NCBI GenBank assembly: GCA_963707555.1
Contig: CAVPQM010000004.1
Location: forward strand, 1 to 64,000
From: JAFAFN01 sp963707555
GTDB lineage: Bacteria > Actinomycetota > Acidimicrobiia > Acidimicrobiales > Microtrichaceae
Direction: 5' to 3'
DNA: 64,000 nucleotides
Shown: positions 21,703-30,351 of the stretch, piece after piece
Layout of the letters: every line of letters starts with the position of its first letter
Numbering within the stretch: the first letter of the stretch is position 1
Position numbers and translations under genes: made by a program
The notes under the pieces: model-generated
The model's input: only the letters and a program-made list of their open reading frames with translations
Databases searched by the model: none
Told to the model about the DNA's origin: nothing

Positions 21703-23163
21703 TCAGGCCCTGCGCTCACCGCCGCGGGCCGAGGCGTTGCGGAGCACGATCACCGTCGGCATGGTCCGCGCCGCGAGGTCCACGGTGAGCCCCGCGGTGA
21801 GTCACGCCATCGCAGCGGCGTCCCGTCGAGGGTCTCGACGGTCGTCGTCGACCCTGCGGCGACGTCGGGGAGCGTGACCGACGTCGTGCCGTCCGCCGCG
21901 TCGACGACGGCGAAGACGTCGTTGCCGCGAGCGGTGTAACGGAGCCAGTCGCCGTCGGTCGTGCTCGAGCCGGCGACGACCCACGGCCGGGTGCCGACCA
22001 GGGCGCGTTCGTTCGCGGTCCATGAACTCGCCCAGCCACTGGAGCCTGGTGAGCTGGGGCGTCGGGGATGGTGGCGTCGATCCCGCGTGGCCCGACGTTG
22101 AGCAGCAGGTTCCCGCCCTTGGCGGCGGCGTCGACGAGCGACTCGAGCAACTCGGTCCTGGTCACGAAGTCCTGCGGTCCCGACCGCTCGTTGACGGCGA
22201 AGCTCTTGTCCATGCCGCGCACCAGCTCGAACGGCGTCGGCTCTGGATCTCGTCGAGGGTCGCGTACTCGGGGGTCCGCACGTCGAAGTGCGGCGGCCGT
22301 GGTGCGACGAGCCCGCCGGTCTCCTTCGCCGACCGTCGCCGACGTCCGGTTGATCCAGCCGGGCCACCGGGCCGAGCCGCGCCGCGGAGAACAGCGGGCT
22401 CCACGGCATCCACCGATCGTTGAGCACCCCGTCGGGCACGGCGCGGTAGTAGTCGGCCATGAGGCGGCCGGAGGTCCGTGGCCCGGCCGGGCCAGGCCAC
22501 GTCGTTCCACAACACCGACGGCCGGTACCGCTCGATGAGCTCGCGCACCTGGGCATCGGCGTAGGCCGGGTACGGCCCGCGCGGCACGGCGAGGATGCTG
22601 TCGGCCATCGAGCCGACGCGGCGATCGTTGAAGCTCCAGTCGAAGCCGCCGCAGTAGTACAGCCCGAAGCGCAGGCCGACCGATCGGACCGCCTCGGCCA
22701 GCTCGCCCACGATGTCCCGTTCGCTGTGCCACCGCGGCTCGGAACGGGTGTGGCACGTCGGTGGGCCACAGCGAGTAGCCGTCGGAGTGCTTGGCCACGA
22801 CGACGACGTACTTCGCGCCGCTCTCGGCGAACGCTCGAGCGAAGGCGTCCGGGTCCCACTGGTCGAGCGCCGGCCTCGAAGTCGCGGGCGAACTCCGCGT
22901 ACGGGCGACTCCCGTAGGTCTCGCGATGGTGGCGGGACACCTGGCTGTCGTCGAAGCGGAGCGAGTTCTCGTACCACTCGACGTACGGGACGTCCTTGAG
23001 CGCGTCGGGCTCGCCCGAGGCCAGCAGGTCGCCGATCGCGGCGTCGGTCGGCGCGAACGCCGGGACCGAGGCCGGGGTCCAGTGGACCATGATCCCGAGC
23101 TTGGCGTCGATCCCCAGCCGGGGACGTGCGGCAAGTGCGGAGGGAAGCGTCCCCAGCCGTCAT
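21703..23163 (-). CDS. Alpha-L-fucosidase, GH29 (broken by many frameshifts)
   Basis: Fragments in three frames join into one GH29 enzyme of about 485 residues. They include KLGIMVHWTPASVPAFAP, YVEWYENSLRFDDS, AKYVVVVAKHSDGYSLWP and FGLYYCGGFDWSF; the probable nucleophile Asp is in VLWNDVAWPG. The C-terminal beta-sandwich is readable (VDAADGTTSVTLPDV) and ends at the TGA at 21703. The ATG at 23163 has GGAGGA 5 bases upstream. At least five indels are needed to restore it. No export signal is seen. It may be an assembly-damaged intact gene or a true pseudogene. Confidence 0.75.
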
Positions 23164-23339
23164 CTGGTCCTCCACGAGGGTTCCCCGCACGGATGTCTAC
23201 CTGACTGGGGAACGACCGACCGTGCCATCGCCGAGGAGTCCCTCGAGAGCGAGGCCTTCGTGATGGCCCCACTGGTCCGTGTCGAGGGACGGCCCACCTG
23301 GCGTGACGGTCAGGCGGAGGACGTCGATGACACGGGAGC

Positions 23340-23611
23340 AGCGGTCCGGCCACGCCGTTGGTGACCGCTGTCCTCGCGGAAGGCGTACGGCACGACGGTG
23401 GCCGTCGACGACGTCTCCTTCGACGTCCAGCCCGGGGAGATCTTCGGCATCCTCGGCCCCAATGGCGCCGGCAAGTCCACCACGGTCGTCAGTCGGTCGC
23501 CGGTCTGGTGATCGGCGACGCCGGCAACGTCCGGGTCCACGGTGTGGATCCCTGGACCGCACCGGCGGGCGCGACCGTGCTGCTCGTGACCCACGCCATG
23601 GATGGAGGGCG
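23340..23611 (+). pseudogene. ABC transporter ATPase remnant with internal deletion
   Basis: The fragment reads YGTTVAVDDVSFDVQPGE, then Walker A GPNGAGKSTT, then VRVHGVDPWTAPA, and jumps directly to GATVLLVTHAMD, the H-loop region. About 110 codons with the signature and Walker B motifs are missing. One indel follows Walker A. The frame then runs into unrelated sequence. It cannot encode a working ATPase. Confidence 0.65.
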
Positions 23612-23626
23612 CGAGGGGTATATCGA

Positions 23627-23648
23627 CTTGCACGTATATACGGGCAAG
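23627..23648. promoter_or_regulatory. Orphan 22-bp palindromic operator
   Basis: CTTGC and GCAAG flank an inner palindrome CGTATATACG with the same centre, so 20 of 22 positions pair. It lies 44 bp upstream of the broken RibD-like gene. TetR- or PadR-type repressors bind such elements; no intact regulator of that kind adjoins it. Confidence 0.65.
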
Positions 23649-23691
23649 CGTATCTTGATCGTGCCGTAGCCCCGAGACCAAGGACCATCCC

Positions 23692-24189
23692 ATGCGAACC
23701 CTCTTCGCGTTCATCTACACGTCGCTCGACGGGTACCACGCCGGTCCCGACGGCGAGTTCGACTGGCCGATCATCGACGAGGACTTCCACGAGGCTTCTC
23801 GATGCCGCCAGCTCGGAACGAGAGGTCGGGACACGTGGCGTGTCTCGTCGTCGTCGGACGTCGGCAGCGCTCTACGACGTCGAGCGGACACGGCCGCCTA
23901 CTGGCCGACGGCCCCGAGGCCGCTGCGGCGCGGACACTGCGACACGCCCGGGGCGAGCTGCGCAGCGGCATGATAGGGCGCCGGCTCCGAGCAAGGTCGT
24001 GTGCTCGAGCTCGCTGCCCGAGGCGAGATGGGACTGGAACCCCGAGCTCGTCAGCGGGCGCCGGTGGACCGATCGCGGGGTCACCGCCGCTGCGAGCGAG
24101 GCCGAGTCGGGAGTGGCGACATCGAGGCGGTCTTCGGCAGCTCTACGGCGCTGACGGCGAGCGTCGTGATGCCGGGGTGGCTCAGATGA
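23692..24189 (+). pseudogene. RibD C-terminal (dihydrofolate-reductase-like) gene, decayed
   Basis: The start MRTLFAFIYTSLDGYHAG is typical of the RibD_C family. AAYWPT, SKVVCSSSLPEARWDWN, then GDIEAVFGSS-like and LTAS-like pieces appear in order in different frames. The C-terminal third (after the usual GLVDEL) is absent. A SoxR-like element and an HxlR-type gene lie nearby. Many indels make it non-functional as written. Confidence 0.6.
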
Positions 24190-24640
24190 GCTCGCGCACC
24201 GGTCGGCCTCCCTCCGCGGTCTCGACGCAGCGATCGACGTGGTCGGGGGAAGTGGAAGGCGTTGATCCTGTGGGCTCGCTGCACCTTCGACCCCACGCTG
24301 CTCGCGCTTCGTGTTGGGCGGCGGCCAGCCGCTCGACGGCATCAGTGAGAAGGTGCTCGATGCCAACAACTCAAGGAGCCTGCCGAGCGCGACGGGATCG
24401 CTGCAGTCGCGAGGTGCACGAGCAGGTGCCGCGCGAAAGTCCGGCGGGCTACCGCCCCATACGCTCGACGCGCTCGCTCGTCGTGAGACGCTGTTCCTAA
24501 CGGTCTGCGCCTCGAGCCCCTCGGTTCAGCGATCGGGCGACAGCGGAGGCACACCTCGATCACATGCACGCACTCGTGCGAGCGCTCGCCGGCGAGGCTG
24601 CTGCACGCCAGCTGGTCCGGACCGGGGCCGCCGCGGGACT
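24187..24640 (+). pseudogene. HxlR-family regulator, frameshifted
   Basis: Joined frames read LRGLDAAIDVVGG, KWKALILWA (after one G is added to a G run), PLDGISEKVL and REVHEQVPR, which is the order of the HxlR winged-helix family. The start is ATG at 24187, overlapping the end of the RibD-like remnant. HxlR proteins often regulate adjacent reductases and sense electrophiles. At least four indels are present. Confidence 0.6.
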
Positions 24641-24663
24641 GCAGGAGCACGCGACCGACTGGC

Positions 24664-25115
24664 TCAGTGAGCAGGGACGACACGTCGCCAGACCTCGCCG
24701 GCATCGTGACCCAGCTCGAGGCCGGCGGCGGGGGCGAGCGCCACGGCGGGTGCTGGGGCTGGCCGGCCTCGACGGCCTCGATCGGGAAGGTCGGGCTCGA
24801 CCGTCACAAGGACCACCGGACCTTCCGGATGCGGCAACTGTGCTCCGGAGGTGCTCGACGCGCCGGCCCGGACCGTGACGGCGTCGTCTCCGTCCCCGAC
24901 CCGGACCGACCCGCTCATGATCACCCAGAGCCCTCGCGGTACGGCGCCGGCAGTTCGGCGCTCGTCCTCGCCCTGAAGACGGCGGTGTAGGCGCTCATCG
25001 ACTCGCCGGCCTCTGCGCCGAGCGCGGGCGAGATGAGTATCCCGTCGGCGACGTGGACGGCGTCGTCGCCGATCGCCGACGTGAAACGACCGGCTCGCGG
25101 CGTCAGGTCGCTCAC
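24664..25115 (-). pseudogene. Cupin-like protein, frameshifted
   Basis: The frame opened by GTG at 25115 reads VSDLTPRAGRFTSAIGDD, then SAYTAVFRA. After an indel it continues as WVIMSGSVRVGDGDDAVTV, a cupin-type strand pattern, and ends near VPAH. The GTG overlaps the stop of a short upstream frame (GTGA), as in coupled operons. It is incomplete as written. A cupin fold is likely, but the assignment is modest. Confidence 0.45.
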
Positions 25116-25230
25116 GATGTCAGCTCCGCGGCGGCACGGGTGATCTGGCGAACCGCTCCGGGTCCGTGGCGGTTGCGGCAGTGACGATCACGTCGAGCTC
25201 CTCGATGGGGAAGGGGGCGAGTCGCCTGGC
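25113..25230 (-). pseudogene. Short unidentified coding remnant
   Basis: A minus-strand fragment reads APFPIEELDVIVTAATATD. With one indel near 25145 it continues as TRAAAELTS to a TGA that overlaps the cupin start. No family is recognised. It sits just below the SoxR-like operator, so it may be the remains of the gene that operator controlled. Confidence 0.3.
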
Positions 25231-25238
25231 ACGCGGTA

Positions 25239-25262
25239 TGACCTCAACCCGACTTGAGGTCA
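25239..25262. promoter_or_regulatory. MerR/SoxR-like operator
   Basis: Perfect arms TGACCTCAA and TTGAGGTCA surround 6 bases. The core CCTCAA-N6-TTGAGG is the layout of the SoxR box and of other MerR-family promoters. No MerR gene is found beside it. The next 115 bases to the ArsR promoter hold nothing recognisable. Confidence 0.65.
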
Positions 25263-25377
25263 AGGCGCAGCATGCGCGTCCCGCTCGCACGGCCACCGCG
25301 ACGCCGACGGGCGATGCGGTGATCCGGTCGGGCGGCACCGTCACGCGGAGTCGTTGCGCACATTCCCGTGAATGCGG

Positions 25378-25406
25378 TTGCACTATATATGTGAGAGGCG
25401 TATGCT
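25378..25406 (+). promoter_or_regulatory. Leaderless promoter of the ArsR operon
   Basis: The -35 TTGCAC (25378-25383) and -10 TATGCT (25401-25406) are separated by exactly 17 bp. The ATG at 25414 lies 7 bases after the -10, so transcription should begin at the start codon. An AT-rich stretch, CTATATATG, lies in the spacer and could hold the ArsR site. Confidence 0.65.
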
Positions 25407-25413
25407 GGTCGGC

Positions 25414-25780
25414 ATGTCACCGGTCGCCACCGTCTTCGATGTGATCGCCGAACCGACCCGTCGCCGGATCCTCGACGCGGTCCGCGACGGCGAGCGTTCG
25501 GTCGGCGAGCTGGTCGACGAGGTCGGCATGCACCAGCCCGGCGTGTCCCGCCACCTCAAGGTGCTGCGCGACGCCGGCCTGGTCGAGGTCCGTCAGGACG
25601 CGCAGCGTCGCCTGTACCGGCTGCGCCCCGAGCCGCTGATGGAGCTCGACGCCTGGCTCGAGCCGTACCGGGCGCGAGTGGGCGAACCGGCTCGACTCGC
25701 TCGAGCGCCACCTGCGAGCGCACCTCCACCCCGATCGACCCCACTGCCGATCGAGCCCCACCAGAAGGACACGCACGTGA
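25414..25780 (+). CDS. ArsR-family regulator (one frameshift)
   Basis: About 121 residues. VFDVIAEPTRRRILDAV, then SVGELVDEVGMHQPGVSRHL and LRDAGLVEVRQDAQRRLY form the ArsR winged helix. The metal-binding Cys motif is absent, as in the SRPBCC-linked branch. One surplus base near 25675 breaks the frame; corrected, it continues EWANRLDSLERHLRAHL to a TGA overlapping the next GTG by 4 bases (GTGA). The start ATG is at the predicted transcription start. Confidence 0.8.
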
Positions 25781-26319
25781 ACGACCCGACCGACCTGGCC
25801 TACGACGGCGTCGTCGAACGCACCGCCGACGGCGGCGTCATCCGCTTCGAGCGCCACCTCCCGTACCCGATCCGCGACGTGTGGAACGCGATCACCGACC
25901 CCGAACGCCTCGCCGACTGGTGGCTGCCCTTCGACGCCGACATCACCGTCGACCTCCGCGAGGGCGGCGAGATGCGCTTCGTCGGACGCGGCGAGGAGCC
26001 GGTCGACGATGACGCTGCACGATCCTGCGGGTCGAGGCGCCGATGCTGCTCGAGCACACCCACGTCGACCCCGACTCCCTCATGCGCTGGGAGCTCGAAG
26101 CCGACCGACACCGGCTGCACCCTGCGGCTCAGCCACTTCGTCACCGACGCCGACGCGGCGATCGAGAACTGCTACGTCGTCGGCCTGCACACGTCGCTCG
26201 CCCGGCTCGAACCGCTGCTCGCCGGCCGAGCCGATCGCCTGGGACTGGGACGGCGTTCGCCGAGGCGCAGGCCGCGCTACGCCGAGCTCGGCTTCGCTCC
26301 GGAAGTGGAGGCATCATGA
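25777..26319 (+). CDS. SRPBCC (AHSA1-type) domain protein, frameshifted
   Basis: About 180 residues. FERHLPYPIRDVWNAITDP and LADWWLPFDADITVDLREGG are the opening of an AHSA1-like START fold. After two or three indels (near 26015, 26108 and 26225) it continues LRLSHFVTDADAAIENCYVV and ends GFAPEVEAS. It is translationally coupled to the ArsR gene before it and the RibD-like gene after it (ATGA). These proteins bind hydrophobic ligands; the ligand here is unknown. Confidence 0.75.
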   Translation: MNDPTDLAYDGVVERTADGGVIRFERHLPYPIRDVWNAITDPERLADWWLPFDADITVDLREGGEMRFVGRGEEPVDDDAARSCGSRRRCCSSTPTSTPTPSCAGSSKPTDTGCTLRLSHFVTDADAAIENCYVVGLHTSLARLEPLLAGRADRLGLGRRSPRRRPRYAELGFAPEVEAS

Positions 26320-26995
26320 CCCAGCTCCTGCGAGTCCAGAACTTCTGCGTCTCCCGCGACGGCTTCGGCACCGGCGAGGGCCAGAGCCTCGAGCGGCCCT
26401 TCGGGCACGCCAACCCCGCGGAGCTCGTCGTCGTGGGCCGGCGCCACGGCCAGCTGGCCGAACCGCACCGACCCCGGCGGCACCCGCGGCCTCGACGACT
26501 ACTTCACCCGCGACTTCTCCCACAACATCGGCGCCGAGATCATGGGCCGCAACAAGTTCGGTCCTCAGCGCGGACCGTGGGAGGACCACGAGTGGCAGGG
26601 CTGGTGGGGCGACGAGCCGCCGTTCCACACCCCGGTGTTCGTGCTCACCCACCACCTCCGCCCGAGCTTCACGCTCGCCGACACCACGTTCCACTTCATC
26701 GACGCCACGCCGGCCGAGGCGCTGGAGCAGGCCAAGGCCGCGGCCGACGGCAAGGACGTGCGCCTCGGCGGCGGCGTGCACACCGTCCGGGAGTTCCTCG
26801 ACGCCGACCTCGTCGACACCCTGCACGTCGCGGTCGCGCCGATCGAGCTCGGCCGGGGCGAACGGCTCTGGGACGTCACCCGACGAGCTGCTCGACCGCT
26901 TCCACCTGGAGTCCGTGCCGAGCCCGAGCGGCGTCACCCACCTCATCTTCTGGCGGCGGTCAGCCCCGGCCGTTCAGTGGGCAGCGACGACCTGA
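26316..26995 (+). CDS. RibD C-terminal/dihydrofolate-reductase-like protein (frameshifted)
   Basis: About 225 residues. The N-terminus reads TQLLRVQNFCVSRDGFGTGE. After an indel, MGRNKFGPQRGPWEDHEW and VFVLTHHLRPSF follow, then FLDADLVDTLHVAVAPIELG, which are the conserved blocks of the RibD_C family. An indel near 26880 precedes the end (SGVTHLIFW). The stop overlaps the 3' end of the convergent SRPBCC gene by 22 bp. The family includes NADPH-dependent reductases; most such small stand-alone members have no assigned substrate. Confidence 0.75.
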
Positions 26996-27441
26996 TGCGC
27001 CGCGGCGCACGAACGGGCAAGGCCCGCGTCGAACCCGATGTCGAGTGCGTGCTGCAGGCCCGAAGGTGATCCGAAGCGTGCCGTGATCGTCATCGTGGCC
27101 GTCGTGGCTGAGGCCGCCGAGATGTCGACGGTGATCTCGGTCGGATCGAGTCCGTCGCTGTCGAAGGTGAACGCGAGGTGTAGGGGTGCGTCGACCGCGT
27201 GGATCCTCCAGCGTGCCCGGATGCTCCCGCTGCCGGTCGCGACGGTGACGTGGACCGTCCCGCCGGGTCGCAGGTCGTGGCGGTCGACCGTCATGGGCAT
27301 GCCCGGCGGGCCCCACCAGCGAGCGAGCTTCGTCGGGTCCGAGAACAGGGTCCACACGACGTCGAGCGGATGTTCGAACTCGGTGGTGATCACGGCGGAC
27401 CGTCGCTCGTGGTCGACGTGTGATCGGACGATCGGGGTCAT
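26974..27441 (-). CDS. SRPBCC (AHSA1-type) domain protein
   Basis: A 155-residue protein with VITTEFEHPLDVVWTLFSDP, LARWWGPPGMPMTVDRHDLR and PGGTVHVTV, the standard AHSA1 opening. TMTITARFGSPSGLQHALDI forms the C-terminal helix. The ATG at 27441 overlaps the stop of the preceding ArsR gene in the usual ATGA arrangement. It is the second ArsR-SRPBCC module of the window, tail-to-tail with the first. Confidence 0.85.
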   Translation of the reverse strand: MTPIVRSHVDHERRSAVITTEFEHPLDVVWTLFSDPTKLARWWGPPGMPMTVDRHDLRPGGTVHVTVATGSGSIRARWRIHAVDAPLHLAFTFDSDGLDPTEITVDISAASATTATMTITARFGSPSGLQHALDIGFDAGLARSCAAAHQVVAAH

Positions 27442-27772
27442 CCGTGGCTCCGGGCTCGTCGGCGAGCACGTCGTGCATGCGTTCGACGCGTTCGTGCCAC
27501 TGGTCGCGTAGGTCGCTGAGCGCCGCTCGCACCTCGTCGACCGCGTCCGGGCGAGCACGCACGAACCGGTGCCGGTGCATCGGGCGCTTGACGACCAGCC
27601 CGGCGTCCTCGAGCACGGCGACGTGTCGTTGGACCGCAGCGAAGCTCATCGGGTACTCCGCGGCGAGGTCGCTCACCGCGCAGTCCTGCTGCATCGTGCG
27701 GGCGACGATGTCGCGGCGCGTCGGGTCGGAGAGTGCTCGGAGTCGGCGGTCCAGTTGCTCTGATACAATCAT
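27438..27772 (-). CDS. ArsR-family regulator (frameshift near the 3' end)
   Basis: About 111 residues. LRALSDPTRRDIVART and AVSDLAAEYPMSFAAVQRHV, then LEDAGLVVKRPMHRHRFV, give an ArsR winged helix of the SRPBCC-linked type. The frame must shift near 27450 to reach the TGA that overlaps the SRPBCC start. The ATG at 27772 lies inside its own palindromic operator, so a leaderless transcript is likely. It shares the control region with the divergent RibD-like gene. Confidence 0.8.
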
Positions 27773-27782
27773 CGTGTTGTAT
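27763..27782. promoter_or_regulatory. ArsR operator overlapping the start codon
   Basis: ATACAA and TTGTAT flank 8 bases. The ArsR ATG (27772, minus strand) is inside the element. A TATGAT box at 27780-27785 on the plus strand and TATCAT on the minus strand suggest that divergent promoters overlap it. Confidence 0.65.
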
Positions 27783-27832
27783 GATAGCCCACGGGGTCGA
27801 CAGAGGTGGACCCGGCAGAGGTGGAGTGCAAG

Positions 27833-28489
27833 ATGCGGATCGTGTTCATGACGTTCATGTCGCTCGACGGGATCACCCAGGGGCCCGGAAGCCCCGACGA
27901 GGACACCAGCGACGGCTTCGATCGCGGTGGCTGGTTCGTGCCGTTCCTGGACGAGACCTTCGTCGCGACGGTGCAGCGGTGGACGCAGTCGGCCGACGCC
28001 TACCTGTTCGGTCGCCGGACCTACACGGCCTTCGCCGAGGCGTGGCCGAACATGCCCGACCTCGACGACCCGGTGGCGAAGAGCCTCAACGGCTCCCAGA
28101 AGTACGTCGCGTCGAACACGCTCACCGACGCCGATGCCCAGTGGGGGCCGGTGTCGGTGCTGCGGGGTGACGTCGCCGCAGCGGTCGCCGAGCTGAAGGC
28201 GGCGCCGGGGCGCGAACTGCAGATCCACGGCAGCACCACGCTCGGACGCTCGCTGCTCACCGCGGGAGTCGTCGACGAGCTCCGGTTGGTCGTCGCCCCG
28301 GTCGTCGTCGGCGACGGCCGACGCCTGTTCGAGCGAACCGATCACACGATCGGACTGCGACCCGTCGACGTCACCACCACGCCGGGTGGCCTCTCGGTGC
28401 AGACCTACGTCGTCGAGGGTGCTGCGAGTGCCGGGACGTACGACCCGAGCGTGCACACGTTCGCCGGGGGTGACCGACCGTCCGACTGA
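27833..28489 (+). CDS. RibD C-terminal/dihydrofolate-reductase-like protein
   Basis: An intact 218-residue member. MRIVFMTFMSLDGITQGPG, YLFGRRTYTAFAEAWP, LNGSQKYVAS and LQIHGSTTLGRSLL, then GVVDELRLVVAPVVVGDGRRLF, are the family blocks in order. The glycine-rich IHGSTTLG segment is the usual nucleotide site. The ATG at 27833 is preferred over an earlier in-frame start. It is divergent from the ArsR-SRPBCC pair and shares its operator, so it probably belongs to that regulon. Confidence 0.88.
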   Translation: MRIVFMTFMSLDGITQGPGSPDEDTSDGFDRGGWFVPFLDETFVATVQRWTQSADAYLFGRRTYTAFAEAWPNMPDLDDPVAKSLNGSQKYVASNTLTDADAQWGPVSVLRGDVAAAVAELKAAPGRELQIHGSTTLGRSLLTAGVVDELRLVVAPVVVGDGRRLFERTDHTIGLRPVDVTTTPGGLSVQTYVVEGAASAGTYDPSVHTFAGGDRPSD

Positions 28490-28504
28490 GGTCCGGAGCT
28501 CGGC

Positions 28505-29248
28505 TCAGGATTCCTCGGGGCGAGCGACGGAGGGGAAGTCGGCGTCGAGGAAGGCCCGGTTGCCGTAGTGGTCGAGGTGCACCACCTCGCCGATCGGGCG
28601 GCCGGGTGGTCGGGCCGTAGCGACCCTGGCCCAGCCGATCGGGATGATGCACACCGGGCACCATGGTCCTCGGGAGCCCGAGGATCTTGCGGGTCGACGG
28701 GCATCCACCAGATCGGCAGCGTCTGCAGTGACGCGCCGAGGCCGACCGCCCTGCACGACAGGAGCAGGTTCTGCACCGCCGGATAGACCGAGCCGTAGAA
28801 CGACGACACCGAGATCTGCGGGCGCCCGACCGGGCGGTGCTTGATGTCCGCGCGGTAGCAGGGGATCACGAACACCGGGAGCTCGTCGAAGTGCTCGGCC
28901 TGCCACTGCCCGGGCGCATGCTGCGCAGCCCTGCGGTCGTCGCGGTTCGTCTGGCGTTCGATCGGCGAGAACGTCCGGTACAGCCGCCGGTACAGCCGGG
29001 CCATGCGGGCCTTCTGCTCGGGGTCCTCGACCACCATGTAGGTCCAGTCCTGGGTGTTCGAGCTCGTCGGCGCCTTGAGCGAGAGCTCGAGCAGCGCGCA
29101 GCAGCAGGTCCGGGTCGACGGGGTCGAGGTGCAGCCGGCGGACCGCTCGCTGGGTGCGCATCGCGTCGACCATCGGCATCTCGAGGCGGGCGAGCGCCTC
29201 GGCGGTCGAGGGTGGCACGAAGCGGTCATCAGCGGTCGGCTCGTTCAC
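28505..29248 (-). CDS. Nitroreductase family protein (two frameshifts)
   Basis: About 247 residues. MVDAMRTQRAVRRLHLDPV opens the FMN-binding nitroreductase fold. KAPTSSNTQDWTYMVVED contains the usual APTSSN-type motif, and LLLSCRAVGLGASLQTLP follows. The end reads PIGEVVHLDHYGNRAFLD. Indels near 29100 and 28680 must be removed. The start is GTG at 29248. It is divergent from msrA with a 95-bp gap in which no operator is seen. Confidence 0.82.
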   Translation of the reverse strand: MNEPTADDRFVPPSTAEALARLEMPMVDAMRTQRAVRRLHLDPVDPDLLLRAARALAQGADELEHPGLDLHGGRGPRAEGPHGPAVPAAVPDVLADRTPDEPRRPQGCAACARAVAGRALRRAPGVRDPLLPRGHQAPPGRAPADLGVVVLRLGLSGGAEPAPVVQGGRPRRVTADAADLVDARRPARSSGSRGPWCPVCIIPIGWARVATARPPGRPIGEVVHLDHYGNRAFLDADFPSVARPEES

Positions 29249-29343
29249 GGCACCGGACGCTAGAGCGACACGGGACGTTTCCGCTGTGCTTCGGTGTTGT
29301 GGTCATCGCAGCGACGACCCGTCGCCGCGGAGGAGGAATGGAC

Positions 29344-29843
29344 ATGACGACCGAGCGTGCGGTCCTCGCCAACGGATGCTTCTGGGGCTCCCAGGAGCTG
29401 CTGCGGAAGTTGCCCGGGGTGATCTCGACCCGGGCCGGCTACTCCGGCGACCCCGCGACCCGACACCGACGTACCGGTCCCACGGCGACCACGCCGAAGC
29501 GGTCGAGGTGATCTTCGACCCGTCGGTGCTGAGCTTCCGGCGGCTGCTCGAGTTCTTCTTCCAGATCCACGATCCGACGACGCTGGACCGGCAGGGCAAC
29601 GACCTGGGCCGCAGCTACCGCTCGGCGATCTTCACCACGAGCGACGAGCAGCGAGAGGTCGCTCTGGCCACGATCGCGGATGTCGAGAAGTCGGGGATCT
29701 GGCCGGGTCCCGTCGTCACCGAAGTCGAGCCGGCGACCGACTTCTGGGAGGCCGAGCCCGAGCACCAGGACTACCTGCAGAAGTACCCGCAGGGCTACAC
29801 CTGCCACTGGGTGCGCCCGGACTGGGTCCTGCCCGCGAGTTGA
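29344..29843 (+). CDS. msrA: Peptide methionine-(S)-sulfoxide reductase MsrA (one frameshift)
   Basis: About 166 residues. The catalytic Cys is in NGCFWGSQE (GCFW motif). After one lost base in a C run near 29465, the frame resumes TYRSHGDHAEAVEVIFDP, then LEFFFQIHDPTTLDRQGNDLG and YRSAIFTTSDEQ, the canonical MsrA blocks. The end is YTCHWVRPDWVLPAS. GGAGGA lies 6 bases before the ATG at 29344. It repairs oxidised methionine in proteins. Confidence 0.9.
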
Positions 29844-29911
29844 CCGGTGCTGCAGTCATCGGGACAGCCACGGGCCGGTCAGAGAGCCCCGGCTGAACGG
29901 TCGGACAGTGC

Positions 29912-30289
29912 TCAGGCGCCGGCGAGGCAGAGGCAGAACGGATGGCCGGCCGGATCGAGGAACACCCGGTAGTCCGGGTGCGGCTGCACCGCCGACTTGC
30001 GAGCGCCGATGGCCAGGGCCGCATCCTCTGCCCGGTCCAGATCGTCGACGTCGAAGTCGAGGTGCGCCTGTTGCGGGTGCTCGGCGTCCGGCCAGGTCGG
30101 CGGGTGATGGTCGGGTGCGAGTTGGAAGGCCAGCAGCAGGCCCGACTCGCCGGCGAGCTCGATCCAGTCGTCGTCGGTTCGGGTGATCTCCCACCCGGTC
30201 AACGCCGAGTAGAACTCCGCCGACGCCCAGGGGTCGCGACAGTCGAACACGAAGGTGGTGAGACAGCGCGATGGGTGACATCGAGCCAT
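29912..30289 (-). CDS. VOC/glyoxalase-like domain protein
   Basis: A 125-residue single-domain protein. VFDCRDPWASAEFYSALTGW and LDFDVDDLDRAEDAALAIGA, then VFLDPAGHPFCLCL, match the actinobacterial glyoxalase-like family (PF18029 type). The candidate metal ligands of true glyoxalases are not complete, so binding or resistance roles are as likely as catalysis. It lies 62 bp below the acyl-CoA ligase gene on the same strand. Confidence 0.85.
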   Translation of the reverse strand: MARCHPSRCLTTFVFDCRDPWASAEFYSALTGWEITRTDDDWIELAGESGLLLAFQLAPDHHPPTWPDAEHPQQAHLDFDVDDLDRAEDAALAIGARKSAVQPHPDYRVFLDPAGHPFCLCLAGA

Positions 30290-30351
30290 CGTCGCACGGT
30301 GCCCCCGGGTCGTGAAGGGCTGGCGCAGGCGTCGCGTCGTCGCGCTTCCGC

